A stretch of DNA of 34,252 nt from Folioceros fuciformis. Taxonomy: Eukaryota > Anthocerotophyta > Anthocerotopsida > Anthocerotales. A program made the translations under genes and the position numbers. The notes below the pieces were generated by a model, which saw only the letters and a list, made by a program, of their open reading frames with translations, had not been told where the DNA came from and did no database searches. Positions 21,344-34,121 of this stretch are shown here, in pieces. The DNA is taken from assembly GCA_049999805.1 (NCBI GenBank), contig JBNGIO010006268.1:208724-242975 (forward strand), read 5' to 3'. Position 1 is the first letter of the stretch. Each line of letters opens with the position of its first letter.

Positions 21344-21615
21344 CGTTGGTTTTCTCACACTTTCCACATCTGTGTCTGAAGTGCACTTCAGGTCTGGTTC
21401 GGTCCTGTACACCAGCCGTTAAACACGTCTCCTCCCACTCCACGATTTGAATTCGCGAACGGGAGTGACAAGCGCGGGCCCGCCACCGTTAATATTAAAA
21501 CTGAAGCTTCCCCTTTGCAATCCGATGAGCCCCTGAGTGGTAGTAACATACAGTATGAAGCAGCGAAGCCCCGAAGCGACGCCGACAGGAAGATGAATTT
21601 CTGAATCGTTTCAGA
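21344..21615. other. Tight intergenic gap between RRM gene and PIGN
   Basis: Only 272 bp separate the stop codon of the RRM gene from the PIGN start codon on the same strand, so 3' processing signals of the first gene and the promoter of the second must share this stretch. An AATATTAAAA at about 21490-21499 is a possible weak polyadenylation signal. Nothing else is evident. Confidence 0.5.
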
Positions 21616-24600
21616 ATGATGCAGAAGGAGCGATGGCGGGAGCTTGTGCTTGTGGTGCTAGGCGTGTTGTTGCACGCTGTGTACATGCTCAGCATTTTCG
21701 ACATTTATTTCAAGACGCCCATCGTTCATGGAATGGATCCAGTGACGCCCAACATCAGGCCACCTGCCAAGCGGTTGGTGCTATTTATCGGTGGGATTCT
21801 GCACCTTCGCAGGCCAACTCTAAAGGTTGTGAGGTAAGGGAATGGCTAACCAGGACTGGTGTGCTGCAGCTGATGGAATGAGGGCCGATAAGTTCTTCGA
21901 GCTAGACCCTTATGGCAAACCTAGAGCCCCATTTCTGCACGAAGTTATGCATAAATATGGGCGGTGGGGTGTGTCTCATGCTCGGCCACCCACTGAGTCA
22001 AGGCCTGGGCATGTTGCCATTATTGCGGGATTTTATGAAGATCCTAGTGCGGTAACGAAAGGTGGGTTGTGCTGGGTTAGGGTTGCTCACTGTCCTTATG
22101 TTTGTAAGGTATGTAGCTCAGTCCTCACTGGTTCTTGTATGAATAGGCTGGAAGGCCAACCCTGTGGAATTTGATTCGGTGTTCAACAGAAGCAGATACA
22201 CTGTAGCTTTTGGGAGCCCAGACATAGTTCCCATTTTTGTGGCGGGTCTGAAGCACTCTCATTGGAAGTCTTATCCATCCGAGTTTGAAGACTTTGCTAC
22301 AGGTGTGTGACTGAATGCCAGGAAGCACGCTCTGTCCACTGGAGCTGCCTCCAGCTATTGTGCGTGAAAGTATGCTACAAGGCTGACCGGCTATCATCAG
22401 CAACTGAAACCAAGTGTTTGTCTGATCTGTTAGATGCATCATTTCTGGATGAGTGGTCGTTTTCTCACCTCAAAGAGTTTCTGGAGATATCAGTGGACGA
22501 CCACACCCTCCGCCACATGTTGGAGCCGCAAGGGAGCATTGCCTTTCTGCATCTCCTGGGATGTGATACAAATGGCCATGCGCATCGCCCTTATTCGAAC
22601 ATATACTTGAACAACATTGAAATTGTTGACAGAGGTGTGAAGATGATCTATGCGCTGATGGAGGAGCACTTCAAGGATAAGGGGACGGCATACGTGTTCA
22701 CTGCAGATCATGGAATGAGCAATAAAGGTTATGCATTGTTTTCTTACTGGCTGCATGGAGTTGATTACCTTCCATGGATTGGAGATAACATGCATCTTGG
22801 CCCCTTCTTATCAGCATCAATGCTTCTCGTTGCTCTCTTCTTTGTAGGCAGCCATGGTGATGGAGATCCAGCTTGCACGGAGACTCCCCTTGTGGCTTGG
22901 GGATCTGGGATTCGAGTCCCTAGCCCAGCCAGTCCAGAAGATAATGCAGATGATGGACTGAAGTTTGTGGATGAGCACAGTCACAATCTGGAGACTCCCC
23001 TGGGTTGGGGACTCGAGAAGCTGGAACGCCTCGATGTAAATCAAGCTGATATTGCTCCTTTGATGGTCAGTCCCCTCACTTAAGTGATGGCCTAGTTTTG
23101 TAGTGTCCTTGTGTTTTTTCATTTCGAAGACATTCTGTGAAGTAAGTATCCACTGACGTAAGCCTGTGGCTGTAATACATGTTGGGGCAGTCTGCCCTTC
23201 TGGGTCTGCCTTCTCCCATGAACTCGGTTGGCACGTTGCCTGTGGAGTACCTGAATTTGGATAAGGTTTGTTATGGTGCTATCGTGAACCAACCTAGTAG
23301 GCTTTTCTCATGGGAATTGGTTATTTGTTGTGGGAACTGATGCAGGAAAATCTTGTATGCAGGAAGATCTGGCACGAGCAGCACTGGCTAATTCAAAGCA
23401 GATATTGAACCAGTTTCTTCGTAAATCTCGTATCCATGGCTGGGTTTGTCTTTTAGATTGTTTATCAGTGTTACTCTCGCTGAACAGTCTGCCAGGTGCA
23501 TCGCTCGCATGTCCATCTTAACCGATAGTTTGATATGGAAGCAGAGCTTAAGCAGTCAACTTCTTTATTCTTCAAGCCTTATTCCCGACTTTCAAATCAT
23601 CATTCGATTGTTCATGAGATCGAAAATCTCATCTTTCATCATGAAGTTAATGCTGCCATGGAAGCAATCCAAGAATTAAACAGGAACGCTCTGGCGGGCA
23701 TCCATTATTTCCAGACATATGATTGGCTGTTCCTTATGGCTATAATCACGGCTGGATATCTTGGGTGGATGGTGTACATTGGGCTTCATGTTCTCTGGAG
23801 CTATACCTCCATGGTGCAGTTTCGAGTCAGCAAAGGCTGGATGCGTGCCACCAAAACTACTAGACAGCGAGTGAGCACTTTGGAAGCCAGACTTTGAGCA
23901 GTTGTGCTTGCTTCAATCATTGTCTTGCATGTTAACTTGACTGATGCAGCCTTACACTGACTGACATGATCACAGGTTCGTGCTGGCGGTGTAATGCTGC
24001 TGGTGATGAGCACCATTTTCTTGGTGATAGAAAGAGCCCCTCTGCTCTATCATATATACCTTGCATTAGCGCTTTTCCTCTGGACAGAAGTGTTGGGAGA
24101 TACAAGTACATTGCGAGCCTTGTGGAATTCAGTGTGTAGAGCAAACATTTACGATATGGTGAAAGTTGCCTGTGCAACCTTGTTATCAGTATTTCTTTTA
24201 GAGCTTCTGGTAATGTGCTCGAAGCATCTCATATTTTCTTGCAGTATCGTAGTGCCGGAATGGACATTGGCTGACGTCTAGTCTGTCATTTATTTCGATA
24301 AGTTGTCTCACGTGTGGTCAAATTTATGCTTGGAAGGTGACGAGCTTCTTCAGTAGAGAAATCTACACGGGAATTTTTGCAGTGGCAGGGGTAGTTGGTG
24401 CGGTGGTGGTTTCCTGTAACACTCCAGGGATTTCTATGGTGCCAGCATACGTGTGGGCCAGCTGTTGGCTTCTGGCTGGGTTTACTCTAATGCCGGCACA
24501 TATTCCCGATAACACAGTCCTTGTGTAAGTATGAGAGCTGTTTCTTCTCATTTAACAACAAACCCTGAAGGCCCAGAGAAGCTGGGTCGAATAGGTTGAC

Positions 24601-26340
24601 CCCCGTCAATTTTCACTAGTTCAGAGGTCAAGTAGGTGTGTAGCTTTCTGCTGGTTTTTTCTCTTTTCTTGACAATTCGATTTTGAACAGGGTTGCCAGT
24701 GGGGTTGCTGTGGTAATTCTGGGTATTGTTGTAAAATCAATAAATCCCCTTACTCTGGCTCCGCCAACATGGAAGCCGATTGCTGGAAGTCCGAATCGCA
24801 AGTTGGATAGTTCTTTCTTTCTGTTCCTCATTCAGGTAGTTCAATGAACCCTTGAAGACTCAATAATACCGGCATTCCTGCTGGGATGGAGAGGTCTGTT
24901 GAGGTGCGTACTGTGCTGTCTGTTATTTCAGGTGTCACTAGTGCTGATGGCATCACTGATGGTTTGGATTACAACCTCTTACCGGGCAAACAGAAAGGGG
25001 CTTCCGTTGGTGCATCAGCTTATCAACTGGTGCCTTGCTGGTAACCCTTTTTTATCCTTGTGACCTCATTGTTGGTTCCCTCAGATCCTTCTCTCTTTCC
25101 TGTACGAGATGGGAGCAATAGCTTGCAGTGGCAGCATGTGGTTTGATGGCTACTCTGCTCTGGAAATGCAGGAATATCTGTTCTTCTGCCTTTACTTTCA
25201 CCACGAGGCGTGCTTGTGCGGCTGTTGTCCATTTTCCTGGGATTTGCTCCGCCTTTTTTGCTTCTCTCTATAGGGTACCTCTCTGTCCCTTTAAGTTCAG
25301 TTGATGAGTACACCATGTTGGGACCCTGTTTCTTTGCAATTTGATACCATCTGAGAAGTGATCTCTCTCCAGGTACGAGGCACTATTTTACAGTGCCCTT
25401 GCATCAGTCCTCCTATCATGGATCTTGGTCGAGTCGACAGTTTTCTATTTTCCTGTATTTAACAGTCATGTCCCAGAAGCAGAGGATGTTAAGGAGATGA
25501 GGTTACCCTCGGACAACACTGGAGTCGTGAGTCAGAGTCGGTCATTGCGGATTCAGGACGCTCGTGTTCCACTCTGTTTTGTAAGTGTCTTACTCACCTC
25601 GTTTTGCGGTGCATTGATGAGTTCAACTCAACATGGCTCAATCGTCTGCAGCTCATCCTCATAAATGTGGCCTTTTTTGGGACTGGGAACGTGGCAAGCA
25701 TAGCAAGTTTCGAGATATCATCCGTCTACCGGTTCATCACTATATTTGACGTATGCACCGTGGGTGTTTAGCTTTCCATCAAGTGTCTGGGCCTTGTTCT
25801 TACCCTGGAGACGGATGTGTGTGATTACAGCCATATGTGATGGGGGCTCTCCTGCTTCTGAAGCTGTTTATCCCTTTCATCCTTGTCACGTATGGCTACC
25901 AACTCTTGCATTGGTACAGCCGTGTGAATTACCACTTCCTTCCCAGCCACATTCCTTGACGTGTCTGCCATTCCTTGTTGTCGTTATGGTATCAGTTGCG
26001 CATTCAGCGCAGTAACGAAGCTGCTGGAACTGCCGAGACTTGGTTGCTATTTTCTTGTCATTCTCTTCTCCGATGTGATGACGATTCATTTTTTCTTCCT
26101 AGTAAGTCTCAGAAGCCCCAAGCTGTCGTGGTTCTGGTTCTTTTTGTTATTTTTCACCAACTGTGTATCAACCAGGTTCGCAACACGGGAAGCTGGATGG
26201 AGATCGGAAATAGCATCAGTCACTTTGGGATCATGAGCGCTCAGGTAGTGTTTGTCTTGCTTCTCTTCGCCATCTCGGGCGTGTATACCAAGGATTTCGA
26301 GTTGTTCCCAGGACGACGGAGCTTTTCTAAAGTGGTCTAG
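21616..26340 (+). CDS. PIGN: PIG-N, GPI ethanolamine phosphate transferase 1
   Basis: This ER enzyme adds ethanolamine phosphate to the first mannose of the GPI anchor (Mcd4 in yeast). The 18 exons are 21616-21790, 21870-22061, 22147-22302, 22434-22727, 22848-23065, 23191-23265, 23363-23429, 23545-23870, 23976-24209, 24337-24524, 24691-24835, 24932-25040, 25172-25274, 25373-25580, 25652-25750, 25831-25889, 25996-26101 and 26176-26340, giving 972 aa. After one N-terminal TM segment comes an alkaline-phosphatase-fold lumenal domain: [10 protein letters not shown] (metal-binding Asp), [11 protein letters not shown] (nucleophile Thr), [28 protein letters not shown] (metal-binding Asp/His), and [17 protein letters not shown]. 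The C-terminal half is multi-pass membrane, with [12 protein letters not shown] before the first spans and SYEALFY-like [10 protein letters not shown] later. The weakest junction is exon 7 to 8; other joins are well constrained. Length is normal (yeast about 919, human about 931). Confidence 0.95.
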
Positions 26341-27317
26341 CTGTCGCCTTAAAGTGACCTGTTTGCAGTGCGCCAGCCTTTTTTTGTTCATGCCGTCGCC
26401 TGTTTTTTCGCACGCGGACCGCTATTTAGATTTGGTCTCTAAAAGAAAATTTCCCATTATAAACTTGGAACAATTCTTCGAAGAGTCCTGGAACGATGCT
26501 TAGCTGGGTCCTCAATGGAAAGGATGTCCTCTTTCCTAAATCACTAGAAATGGCATGGCACGAGCTTGCTGTTACGTACCGAGTTCCCACGACCCAAAGA
26601 AGGCCGTCCTGGACTTACATATAACTCTTCTCCTGGAGAGCTTCTACCTCACGGCGCGCTTCCCGTGGTCCTGCCTGCTTGTGCTTTCAGTCACTCGTAT
26701 AACTAAATGCTGTGGTACTACTACATACTTTCGTTGTTCCCATCGCATCTGGCTGTCCATGCACAACTGGAGTTACAAGAACCCGCTCCGGGTTGCCATC
26801 TGAACCAAGCAGTCTTGCAATAGGCCAACACCTGAGTAAAGCTCAAGACGCGGGATAAGAGCGACATCATCCGCGTTCATTGATTCCTCACGATGCTTAT
26901 CAAAGGCGTCCTCAGCAAAGATCCTGATTGCACTGGAAGAGACGTAGGTAGACATGTTCCGCAGCGCATTCGTCGGGATCAATTGCAATGCTCAGTGATG
27001 GCTGCGCTGTTCCGAGCTTTCTGAGACACGCGCTCATACGGACCTGATCTGCAATGAGACCATTGAAAACGACGTGCACAACAGTGAACATGAAGTAGAA
27101 TCCTCCGCAGACGAGTTCCGACATAAGCTTGTCTCTGCTACCCCTACATAGGGGTAAAGTCGTGCATCCAACAGATCCCGTTCTTCCCTCACCTCTGCCG
27201 CTGCTGCTGTAGCCAACTACAGTAGCTTGAGGTACCGAAGAGCAGACGGTGTCCCCACCCGGCAGGCATTGTGCGGTTACAAGCTGTAAAACGTTTGCAA
27301 GTACGGCACTTCCTTCT
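26341..27317. other. Convergent 3' flanks of PIGN and the importin gene
   Basis: The stretch lies between two convergent stop codons. Open frames on both strands (for example 27334-26912, minus) overlap the importin 3' end and show no known domain. The region is taken as two 3' UTRs plus spacer. No RNA gene or repeat was recognised. Confidence 0.5.
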
Positions 27318-30300
27318 TCAAATGGCCCCTTCATCTGGGAAGCTGGTACTCATTGCAGTGAATTTCTGCTGGAAGCTTTGATTACAGTAGGCGCCGAAAG
27401 CCTCTGCGGGCATCAGCCCTTGGCAAACATTACAGAAATCTGCTATCAGCTCTGCAACCATCCAAGCACAATAGTCTGTAAAATGAAACTTGGGTGCAGA
27501 GAAACACCCATATTGTTGCATGACCGGGGTGAACACACCTTGAAACCGCTTCCTTGGGTGCAGAGGTTGACAGACAGCAGCGTCGATGAACATTTTCTTA
27601 TCTGCCTCTGTCAGCAAACCAGGTCTGACAGAGAAGTCTATGGACATTAAAGTAATCGACATAGCTGCCCTGGTGGCCACGCTGTATCGGGAGCACAGGG
27701 CATAGAGAACCATAGCTACAGCCTCCCTTAGCTGGGGGATAGTGGGACTGCTAGCCAGAGACGACAACACTACCTGCACCCACCGGCTTCATCATTTCAT
27801 CAGTACTAAGGCAAAAGCTTGAAAAGTCATGTCAAACCATTCCACTACACTTACGTCCACCACTGAACTCCCACACAAGCTAAGAACTTGGTCGACATGA
27901 GGTATTAGCTCTTGTGGTAATCGCCACACAGTTCTGTCCTTCATGTCTTCTTCACTGAAGGTTGAGCAGCAGATCACATCTGCTAGGAAATCAGCAGCTC
28001 CAAGGGCTGGTCCCAGCTCCTTCCGTTTAATACAACCTAGTCAATAAGCAAAGAAAATGCAAGGTTGTCACAAGGGCTCGGCTGAAAAGGAGCTCATTAG
28101 ACGGTCAGCAGATGTCTACCATCATAGGTTCACTTTCAAAGTAGTTCCTCTCCCCTTTAGGAGAGCCACCACACTAACCGATTGAGCACTGGACAATTTG
28201 AGAAAAACCAGGCGATGGCACGAACAAAACAGGCTGGTTGTGAAGAAGGGTTCTTCCCAGACGACAGACAGCCCCGAGAACATCTCCGGCATTTTCTTGC
28301 CATTTTGCCTTCTCCTTCTGGTGAGGGCCTACATGGGTTGAATTTCCCGAGCCTCTGTCCATATGTGTAGCTTCCAGTATTCCTTCAAATCCTGGAATGG
28401 CCGTTGTGATATCCAGTAGCATGGATGAGAGCGAGTGTGCAATATCCTGTTGATCAGATACCAACCCCTTTGAGCTTAGGGCAACTACCTGGAGACAGAT
28501 AAAAGCAAACAACCGTCATTTCCCAACGAGAAACCTTCTGCTTTTCCGGAAACGGAAGCTAGAAATGAGCTTTTAGAAACTTACTTCACTCAAGCACTGG
28601 AGACAAACAGGACGCAGATGCTGCTTGAACATAGCTGTGGCCCTTGCGATTATGTCAGGGATCCAGCCAGCAAGCAGCGTACCTACTTTTCTTGCTAGAA
28701 TCGCCCAAAGCTCACACAAGCTGCTGGCCACTTCAGAGTCTGCTGCCCAATTCGTTGCCACTGAGTCCAACACCGACCAGATGTCTTGCAATACTGGGAG
28801 AATTTCTCGCAAGGCACTCTCGTTTGCCCCACAGTCCAGGACAGCAGAAAATACTCTGACTTCACAAGAAATAGCCTTTCCAGTGGCCTCTGTCCTCTCC
28901 TAAAAATTCAAAAGAGCTTCCATGAGAATGTCAATACCAGCCCAATCTATGTACAACTAATACTGATGCCAACGGAATACCATGAAAATAAGAAAAAAGC
29001 ACACAGTGTCAAGGGGATAAGCACCTGTGACACTGATAACGTCCTCAGGGTAACAGCTGCAGAAGCTGTGAGGCGAGCAAATGCTGGTCGGCTTTCTGCA
29101 GGGGGAAGTGCAGCTGCAACAATTGCAAGCGCTTGAACCATCGCTAAGCGTTCACCTGCCTCAATATCCATTGATAACCCAGCCGCTTCACATTCTGACA
29201 TAAGAGGTGCAAGTGCCTGAGCTGCTGCGATGTGTGGGGCAGCAGCTTTACAGATTTCCCTCAGAGCGTCGCAAGCTTGTCTCCTAGCTGCACGACATAA
29301 GGCATGGAAGTAGCGCCATGAACTGCTTGCCTTCACATTGATGACTGCTACAATTATTAACTAAGGATACATACCATCCTTAACGAACAGGGCCCCAAGG
29401 GAATACTGGACCGCTATTCCTAACAGATTTGAGTCCAAAGCGGCCCAATCTGCATATCGTCCAAGTGCAGTGACAGCCGTCTCAACCATTCGTCCATGTG
29501 ACAAACTCTTTTTATCTGGCCAGAACACCATATTCAAGAGTTAACAAGCATCACCATCTTCACTCGCTTTCCCAGAAATTACTGGGAAGCATCTGAAGTA
29601 GGGTAAGAATATTGCCTTTGGGAGGTGGCATACCCTTGGTGGTGACAGCTCCCCTTCCTGGCATCTGACGTATGACTGTGTGTACAAACGAATTCACAGT
29701 AACTGTCTTGTCAGGGAGTTTCATTTCTGATCGAAGCTGATCTCTTAAAGCAGCAGCAGTGAAAACACACACTTCGGCAATCTGCCATGTGTCTGCCAGG
29801 TGAAGCTTCTCCAAGATAAACTGGAGGAAGACAGCTCCCATTTCTCGATACAATGAGGTCAGCACCTCTTCAGCAAAGCTGTCACGAAACCTGATGTGTA
29901 CACACAGACACAGCAGTTGAGTAACAGCTTCATATTCCAGCTTGAGGCATGACGATAAACAAAGGCAGTAAAACCTTACCGATGGAAACTGTCTTCGTCA
30001 GTCTCAGAAACCTCCCAGCTTTCAAAATCTGCTGGATACATGGTGACCTGCATAACAGCCTGGGTATTGTTCTATGTTACTAGCATGCTTTGCATTATAG
30101 GTCACTATCATAACTAGCACAAATTTAAGCACATTAGCTCAAACCAGACAACATGGCACCTGGGCAGCACTGGCAAAAAGTGGTATCTGGAGAAATTCTG
30201 CACGTCTAGCTGCAGGGACTGGCACAAGTCGTGGCCAGGCATTGACAACCCTCGTAGCACATTCTACCCCCAGACCCCCTCCTCCTCCAGAGGCATCGAC

Positions 30301-31823
30301 CAGCCAATTAAGCAATTCGGTCGCGTCATACTCTCCTTTTGCAACAAGGGGTGCCTCAGCAACACATGTAGCTCCAAGCAAAGTGCAGAGGCCCAACGCT
30401 CGCTTTCTGAGTGGTGAATCTGTTGCAGTTGGTGAACCCGCATTTGCTATGTAAGCGCCTCTGTTTGCTAGAATTGCTGCACTCTTCAGCCAAAACCATT
30501 AGCGTTGGTAAGTAAAAGTTTTCAGAGCTGCACATATGCAATAACACAGGCACATCGGGGTTCAGCTAAAATAAACAGCAAAAACCTTACCTGCTGTGAT
30601 TGCACGCATGGCTTCGTATCTGTCTGGCAGAGGGTCCACAGAGGATACAAGTTCCAAAGAAGCAGCTACAGCTGCATCAAAGCAGGCTTCGCTGGGTGAA
30701 CCAAGCCCATGTATCATCGACTGAAAAAGCATTTTGTTGTCTGAGAAGACTTCTGACAAGGTAACACCTGCTGGGATCCTGTTGTGCATCCATCACATTC
30801 CAGGTGCACCTCTTCAATTTGTGAGTCTGCTGGAGGTCCGCAAGTGGGCAAAAGGGAGATGAAGCACCAGTGTGGACCTACCATCGCTCCAAACACGTAA
30901 GAGCCCTTGCAAGAATATCACCGCCTTCATCAGGCGAGCTGACTGTAGTGTCAAGGTATTGCAGAACTTGGGAGCAGCAGTCTTGCAAACATCTGCCGAC
31001 CTGACCAAACAAAAGAGGAAGACAATTTCTTTCAGCGGAATGAATATCAAGCTAATCATGTCCTCCTGTACCCTGGCTAAATCAATGCTTCCTACACAGA
31101 CATAGTCATATTCTTTGCGACCTTCCATACCTCTGCTGAAAGAGACTGGGACCGCGACAACACCTCTTCAGCCAGTACTGTAAGCAGATCTACCCAGAAA
31201 AATCGCTCCACTGGAGCAACATCAACGCTTCCAATGATGCTCTCAAGCAGCTGGTTCCAATATACCCGCAAGCAGCATCAAATTTCATTCAAACATAAAC
31301 CCTGCTGCAATGACGAGCTGCACAGTTGGTGAAGGAAACATGACATGGTCTGGCAAGCACCAACCTCGTAACAGGCCACCTCACCAACAACAGCAGCTGC
31401 TGCACAGACCACAATAGATAACCTTGGAGCCACAACGCTATCATGTCGGATTAGAGGCAGCTGCTGGACAAGAGTCTCGTAAATTTCCTGAGCATCTTGT
31501 TGAGACAGCTGAACCCAGTCATTGCGGATCTTCGACAGCAAAAGATTAAGAGCGAAAAATCGAACTTCCTGTAAACCTCGGACACTAGAATTGGCAGGTG
31601 GAAAGGCAAGATACAGAGAAACTGTCCAAGCCCGAGGAGTTTCTACGAACTGGTTGAGCCACTGGTTGGCAAGCTGCTGTTTCTCGCTATGCCCGGTAGT
31701 ATCGAACAGGCTGCAAATGGCAAGCTCCAGCTCTTGCGCTTCGGCATCCAGCCTCCTCTCCTCCTCATCGTGCAAGGCGTCAGACGATTCCATGTGCAAC
31801 AAGGCTCGGGCCACTCCAGTCAT
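27318..31823 (-). CDS. Importin-13 / transportin-SR-like nuclear transport receptor
   Basis: This is an importin-beta superfamily HEAT-repeat receptor that carries cargo through nuclear pores under Ran control. The 14 exons in transcript order are 31823-31365, 31250-31131, 31000-30882, 30778-30591, 30419-30160, 30047-29980, 29890-29634, 29515-29375, 29287-29025, 28899-28585, 28488-28179, 28036-27855, 27773-27539 and 27439-27318. All junctions are in phase, giving 1,012 aa, near the length of plant homologues. Residues about 52-125 match the N-terminal importin-beta/exportin-1-like region (ANQWLNQF, QEVRFFALNLLLSKI, PRLSIVVCAAA). The rest is amphipathic helical repeats, including SPSEACFDAAVAASLELVSS, TALGRYADWA and ARRQACDALREIC, and the C-terminal KRFQDFCNVCQG. 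SR-protein import (MOS14/TNPO3) is the best-known job of one plant relative; IPO13-like cargo range is the alternative. The exon 1-2 join is the least certain because it leaves the early helices somewhat short. Confidence 0.88.
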
Positions 31824-32298
31824 TACATGACCGAGACCTATATAAAAGGACCTAAACCGTCAGCTGGTCCGCAAAGTTGCGACTCCCCTGTGAGCTTCTC
31901 GCATGCAAATTCACTGGTTTCCGCATGCTGTTGCAGTTTCGGAATATCGTAGTGGACAAATTGTGAGACCCAAAACGTAAAAGTCTTTGGAGCGAAGTGT
32001 GCTCTTGGTTGAAGGGAAGGATGTTGCATGAGATCGAGTAGAGTGATTCTCAGCTCCTACGAAAGCAATATCTTGCAAGGAAGTTCGGAAGTGTCGACTG
32101 GGGATGCAGTCGCATCTATTTGCTACGCACGATCGCTGGTTTTCTGCTCTAGTTTGAGCTCAGGAGAGAGTGGAAGCGCGACTGACAGAATTGGAGAGAA
32201 GGGATGGGAATTGCGGCTGGACGATTGTGGACATGACACCGAGCGGTTTGAGGTTTGCAGACGGGTTCAGGACCGCGTAGGCTATGATATGCCCAACC
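31824..32298. promoter_or_regulatory. Divergent promoter region between importin and SYP81 genes
   Basis: The 475 bp between the two start codons serves both genes. A good TATA box on the plus strand, TATATAAAAGG, lies at 31839-31849 and would direct transcription towards SYP81 from about 31875. A plus-strand ATG frame that opens at 32028 and runs past the SYP81 start in another frame would then act as an upstream overlapping ORF. For the importin gene (minus) no TATA box is evident. Confidence 0.5.
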
Positions 32299-33912
32299 AT
32301 GACGAGCGTGAAGGATGTTACAGAGAGCTTCAGGGATGCCGTTCGGTCAGCTGCTGGAAAGCTTGGATACGATGCGGTATTTTTTCCTCTTCACAGACAC
32401 CTTTTCCATGGTTGTTGGATGCTAGGTCGAATCATTCTGGCCTGCTGATCGCATGTACACATTGAGTTTTTGTGGGTTTGTGAAGAGGGGAGGTATGGCG
32501 TTGTAGTGCTTGTCGTCAGGAAGGTTTGTTTAAATCGACGTCTTCACGTTTTTGCTTTGCTCACCATTTCCCATTGTCATGCAGACGAAAATGACCAAGG
32601 TCACATCCTCTTTGATCATGTCGAAAACCCAGCCGAAGTCGAGATTTCTCCTCGAAGCTTTAGAGATTGTGGGTATCTAGTTGGTGGTTGCATCGCGTCA
32701 GTTCTTTTGTTTCTTTAGAGATCCTCTTCAGGGCATCTGAAGGTTTGATGTTTTGCAGCTGGGGAACATTCGAACGATGCATTCTTTTATCGCAACGCAT
32801 CGAAAAGACTACTTAGATAGGTATCGAAGTTCCGAACAAGAGCGGGACAACATTGAGCATGAGGTGATGGTTCCACAGTTTTGCTCTTTTGAAGAGAACT
32901 GTGTCCTCTTGTGAGGAGGGTCTTGTACTACAGAAAGCATAATGCGGAAGGGGGGGCCACTGTTTTGTCAGGTCGGGCTGTTTGTGAAAGCTTGCCGTGA
33001 GCGTATTGATGTCCTCAAGGACAGCATAGGCGTGGAGCAGAGGAAAACGCAGGGATCGACCTGGCGGGATGCCATTGGTAGTTCTCCACGCAATTCAGAT
33101 CTGATTGCCCATGAGACTGGTTTGGTAAGCCCTGAGAATTATCAAGCTTTCGCCGGCGTCTGTCCACTGAAGTACCCTTGAAGGTAGTGATGTTTCTCAT
33201 GTTTTTTGCATCACCCTTTTCTGGGTAAGGCAGGTTTTGATCCTCAGCGAGCGTCTTCGTGTTGTTACTACTCTGTTCGACCGACTTCGTGCCGTGAGAT
33301 TCCAAGAGTCCATTGATCGAAGACTTCCCAAGCTTAGGCGAGGGCTCCAGATGCAAGTTGTGGTGGATCATGCTTACTTTCCAGAACGGGACGAACCCCC
33401 GGAAGAGCCCACTGTGACAGGTGGTCGTAGCTCGTATCAAACAGCGTTGGATGAAGAAACCCGCATGCTACAGGTAACGCCCCGACTGCTCCCTCCATAT
33501 GGTAGTTGTGAAATTACACACTTTTATCAACGTGAGCTCTGTTCGATTTTTGCAGATTGAGTTGACTGAAACAATGGCTTCAGTGCGACAAACACAGAGA
33601 AGTATGCTGGAAATGTCTGCTTTGAACCACTTGTTCTCCACCCATGTGCATCGGCAAGCTCAGCAGATTGAGCAACTTTATCAGCAGGTACGACGTCTGA
33701 ACAGCATTTCCCGCTCTGCAATAGACAACACACGTTAGTTATGTTGTTTCTACCTTGTCATGCAGGCGGTGAATGCTACACACAACGTAGAGGCAGGCAA
33801 CAAGGAGCTCAATAAAACGATTCAAAACAATAGGAGCAACATGCTATTTTTGCTGCTCTTCATAGTTGTTCTCAACATCACTCTCCTCTTCCTTCACTGG
33901 TACAATCAGTAA
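32299..33912 (+). CDS. SYP81: SYP81 / syntaxin-18-type Qa-SNARE
   Basis: This is the ER Qa-SNARE (yeast Ufe1, human STX18) for fusion of retrograde Golgi-to-ER vesicles. The seven exons are 32299-32376, 32585-32668, 32759-32863, 32972-33124, 33234-33473, 33556-33687 and 33766-33912; all GT-AG and in phase, giving 312 aa (Arabidopsis SYP81 about 310). It opens with DVTESFRDAVRSAA, the N-peptide-like region that binds the Sec1/Munc18 partner. Next come HRKDYLDRYRSSEQERDNIE and VKACRERIDVLKDSI (N-terminal helical domain), then SERLRVVTTLFDRLRAVRFQ. A SNARE helix (about 212-280) contains MLEMSALNHLFSTHVHRQAQ, with the central zero-layer Gln near QAQQIEQLY. A single C-terminal TM segment (MLFLLLFIVVLNITLLFLHW) ends the protein with only YNQ after it, a tail-anchored topology. 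The start ATG follows the conserved N-terminus; an overlapping upstream ORF precedes it. Confidence 0.95.
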
Positions 33913-34121
33913 AGCAGGGATGGAGCCCCTCCCCGAGCAGCTCCACACTCCCATCCACTGAGGACACCACGGGAGGACGTGAGACGAAATCCTTACATTG
34001 TCAACATCAATGCCGCAGCTTCCTTGGTGAGCTGATGGCCAACGAAGAACAATCGCAAACGTGTTGTGTGCTCCACGAGTGTGCAACATGGGCCTGAGCT
34101 GGCAGACGTAACCTGAATCAC
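33913..34121. other. Convergent 3' gap between SYP81 and the bL20 gene
   Basis: The 209 bp between the two stop codons must hold both 3' UTRs or their overlap. No other feature is seen, and the short open frames here are chance. Confidence 0.5.

Noticed and set aside
22900-22925. GGGATTCGAGTCCC resembling a tRNA T-arm
   Set aside because: It lies in a well-supported PIGN exon and no matching acceptor or anticodon stems flank it.
26912-27334. 140-codon minus-strand frame overlapping the importin 3' end
   Set aside because: It overlaps the last importin exon in another frame, has no known domain and is best read as 3' UTR.
27780-27854. CTGATGA/ATGATGA elements in an importin intron, suggesting a C/D box snoRNA
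   Set aside because: The intron is only about 81 nt, no D box with terminal stem pairing is seen, and no guide-like region is placed correctly.
8295-33912. ALG3, PIGN and SYP81 as an ER-function gene cluster
   Set aside because: All act at the ER, but they are separated by unrelated genes, lie on both strands and are common housekeeping genes. Chance proximity is enough.
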